The notes under the pieces were generated by a model. That model worked only from the letters and a program-made list of their open reading frames with translations. It ran no database searches and was not told where the DNA came from. 64,000 nucleotides of DNA from JBBROS01 sp965260935 (GTDB lineage Bacteria > Pseudomonadota > Alphaproteobacteria > Acetobacterales > Acetobacteraceae), in the NCBI GenBank assembly GCA_965260935.1, contig OZ253374.1, positions 310,001-374,000 of the forward strand, given 5' to 3'. Below, piece after piece: positions 61,743 to 64,000 of the stretch (within the stretch, counting starts at the first letter, position 1; each line of letters begins with the position of its first letter). The position numbers were made by a program, and so were the translations under genes.

Positions 61743-64000
61743 TGGAGAAATACGGATCATCCCAGCCGGTTCGCCGGGTTGAGGACACGCGGCTGCTGCG
61801 GGGCAATGGCCGCTACACGGACGACGTCACCCCTTCGGGCGCCCTATACGGCGTCGTGGTCCGCAGCCCGCACGCCGCGGCGCGGATTGTGTCCATCAAC
61901 GCCGAGGGCGCGCGCCAGGCCTCGCCGCACGTGTTCGCGGTCTACACCGGTGCCGATCTGGAGGCCGACAGGATCGGCCCGATCCCCTGTCTCGTGCCGC
62001 TCAGCAACCAGGACGGCACGGCCCGCAAGGATACGCCGCGGCCCGCGTTGGCCAAGGACGCTGTCCGTTTCGTGGGCGACGCCGTGGCGTTCGTGGTGGC
62101 CGAAACCATCGACGCCGCTCGCGACGCCGCCGAGGCGCTGACGATTGAGTACGACATTCTTTCTTCGGCCAGCAACATCCAGGCTGCGACGGCGCCCGGT
62201 GCGCCGCTGGTCTGGCCGGAGGCTTCAGGGAACGTCTGCTTCGACTGGGCCATGGGCGATAAGGGCGCCGTCGACGCGCTGTTCCGGTCAGCTGCGCACG
62301 TGACCCGGCTTGAGGTCGTCAACAACCGCATCGTGGTGTCGAGCATGGAGGCACGCGCCGCCCTGGCCAGCTACGACGCCGGGAACGGTCGCTGGACGCT
62401 GGAGACCAACACTCAAGGCGTGTGGCTGCTAAAGGGCCAACTCGCGGAGACGGTGTTCAAGGTCAAGCCCGAGCAGTTCCGCGTGCTCACCAACGACGTG
62501 GGCGGCGGCTTCGGCATGAAGGCGTTCCTGTATCCGGAGCACGTGCTGGTCTGCTACGCCGCGCGCAAGCTTGGGCGCCCGGTGAAGTGGACCTCCGAAC
62601 GCAGCGAAGCCTTCGTCTCCGACACCCACGGGCGCGACAACGTGACCGAGGGCGAGATCGCCGTCGACGCGGATGGCAGGGTGCTGGCGCTGCGGTCCCG
62701 CAACGTGGCCAACATGGGGGCCTACCTGTCGAATTTCGGGCCCGCGATCCCCACCATCGCCGGGTCGAAGGTGCTGGCGAGCGTCTACACCTTCCAGGCC
62801 ATTTACCTCAACGTGATCGGCGTGTTCACCAACACCGTGCCGGTCGACGCCTATCGTGGGGCGGGACGCCCGGAGAGCAACTACCTGGTCGAGCGGCTGA
62901 TGGAAGCCGCCGCACGCGAGCTGGGGCTGGACCCGATCGCGTTCCGCCGCAACAACATGATATCCCCGTCGGCGATGCCGTTCCGCACGGCGATGGGCGA
63001 GACCTACGACAGCGGCCAGTTCGCCCAAATCCTGGACGCCGGGCTGAGCAAGATTGACCACGCCAACTTCGCGGCCCGACGCAGCGCCGCCGCCAGGCGC
63101 GGCAAGCTGCGCGGCCTCGGCCTGTCATACTATCTCGAGGCGACCATGGGCGACCCGACCGAGCGCGCCGAGATCCGCTTCCGCGACGACGGCGACGTGG
63201 AGGTCTGGGTGGGCACGCAGTCGAACGGGCAAGGGCACGAGACGGCGTACACGCAACTCACCGCCGAGCAGCTCGGCATCCCGCACGAGCGCATCCGCGT
63301 GCGCCAGGGCGATAGCGACGAGATGCCGACCGGCGGCGGCACGGGCGGCGCGCGAAGCCTCTATTCGGAGGGACAGGCGATCCTGATTACCTCCAAGAGC
63401 GTGATCGATAAGGGCAAGCAGGCCGCATCCGAGGCACTTGAAGCGTCGATCGGCGACATCGCGTTCGAGAACGGCACGTTCACCGTCTCCGGCACCGACC
63501 GGGGTATCGACATCCTGACGCTCGCTACGCAACAGATAAGGAAGGCGGCGGCGGGCGAAGCTGCAACGTTGCTGGACAGCGCCGAGATCGCCAGGGTAGA
63601 AATCCACACCTTCCCCAACGGCTGCCACCTGGCCGAGGTTGAGGTCGATCCCGAGACGGGGATGATCGAACTCATCCGCTACGCCGTGTGCGACGACATG
63701 GGCCGCACGCTCAACCCGATGATCGTTCGCGGCCAGGCGCACGGTGGGGTCGCGCAAGGGGTCGGCCAGGCGTTGCTGGAGCGGACGTCCTACGATCCGG
63801 ACAGCGGCCAGCTCCTCGCGGGCAGCTTCATGGATTATGCCCTGCCGCGCGCTACGGACTTGCCGGATATCGAGGTGGACCTGCTGGAAATCCCCTGCCT
63901 CTCCAACCCGCTCGGCGTCAAGGGCGCGGGCGAGGCCGGCGCGGTCGGCAGCCCTCCCGCGGTGATGAACGCCGTCCTCGACGCGCTCGCCAATCGCGGT
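61743..64000 (+). CDS. Molybdenum hydroxylase large subunit (xanthine/aldehyde dehydrogenase family), incomplete at the right edge
   Basis: The frame is open from ATG 61743 to the window end (752 residues). The small N-terminal domain starts VRRVEDTRLLRGNGRYTDDV. The molybdopterin-binding part has TNDVGGGFGMKAFLYPEHVL, VPVDAYRGAGRPESNYLVER, GTQSNGQGHETAYTQL and GGGTGGARSLYSEG. The catalytic Glu region is LGVKGAGEAGAVG near the edge. AYRGAGR, not AYxCSFR, marks a form-II/aldehyde-oxidase-like enzyme and not a form-I CO dehydrogenase. The FAD and 2Fe-2S subunits are not upstream and must lie beyond the window. It likely hydroxylates an aldehyde or N-heterocycle from the pathway of the neighbours. 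Confidence 0.88.

Noticed and set aside
61743..64000. Form-I carbon monoxide dehydrogenase (CoxL)
   Set aside because: The active-site loop reads AYRGAGR and not AYxCSFR, so CO oxidation is not supported.
1..64000. tRNA, rRNA, riboswitch or toxin-antitoxin genes
   Set aside because: No cloverleaf, rRNA motif, known riboswitch core or recognisable toxin-antitoxin pair was found by reading both strands; a covariance-model search would be needed to exclude small RNAs.

Overview
The window is high-GC DNA with strongly GC-rich third codon positions. Its gene families (MHS and Dpp-type transporters, GMC and molybdenum hydroxylases, a CYP102 fusion, IS1595/IS66/ISL3/IS5/IS630/IS256 elements) and style fit an alphaproteobacterium, possibly Rhodospirillales/Acetobacteraceae. 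That placement is inference; there is no rRNA or other marker gene. A small ParA plus ribbon-helix-helix partition cassette with its own repeats, and the tail of a TraA/RecD-like helicase, suggest a plasmid or a region that absorbed plasmid DNA. No replication initiator, tRNA, rRNA or CRISPR array was seen.

Layout. 1-9.5 kb is a scrapyard of broken insertion sequences (IS1595, ISL3, IS110, IS66, IS6, IS3) around plasmid remnants and the par cassette, ending in a 290-bp hairpin element. 9.5-16.4 kb is chromosome-like: a SnoaL-like gene divergent from a LysR regulator, then a TetR-controlled electrophile/aldehyde set (TetR, DJ-1/PfpI, aldehyde dehydrogenase, Old Yellow Enzyme and a truncated SDR). 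16.7-30.1 kb is one complete Tn3-family transposon: 38-bp inverted repeats and a 5-bp GTGTC target duplication. It carries tnpA (killed by an ochre codon), tnpR, a self-sufficient P450-reductase, a DUF4410-like lipoprotein, a frameshifted Na+/H+ antiporter, a Tat-exported sulfatase and two unknown genes.

30.3-37.3 kb holds a LysR regulator, pieces of LysR and SDR genes, and ISL3, IS3, IS630, IS5 and IS4 elements. 37.3-47.3 kb is a tight minus-strand operon: SnoaL-like protein, FAD amine oxidase, YtcJ-like amidohydrolase, CobW GTPase, peptide-type binding protein, two permeases and two ATPases. A MocR-type PLP regulator lies just upstream. It looks like uptake and breakdown of an amine- or amide-containing compound.

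49.1-56.6 kb is a nested IS pile: an IS5 element interrupted by an IS4 element, and an IS701-like transposase interrupted first by IS256 and then by an inverted copy of the same IS4 element. Target duplications show the order of events. 56.7-64 kb is a catabolic cluster: IclR regulator divergent from an MHS transporter, GMC oxidoreductase, YeiH-family protein and a molybdenum-hydroxylase large subunit that runs off the window end.

Novelty candidates: a family of 55-60 bp palindromic inserts found inside two unrelated transposase genes, the 290-bp hairpin element, and the P450/sulfatase cargo of the Tn3 transposon.
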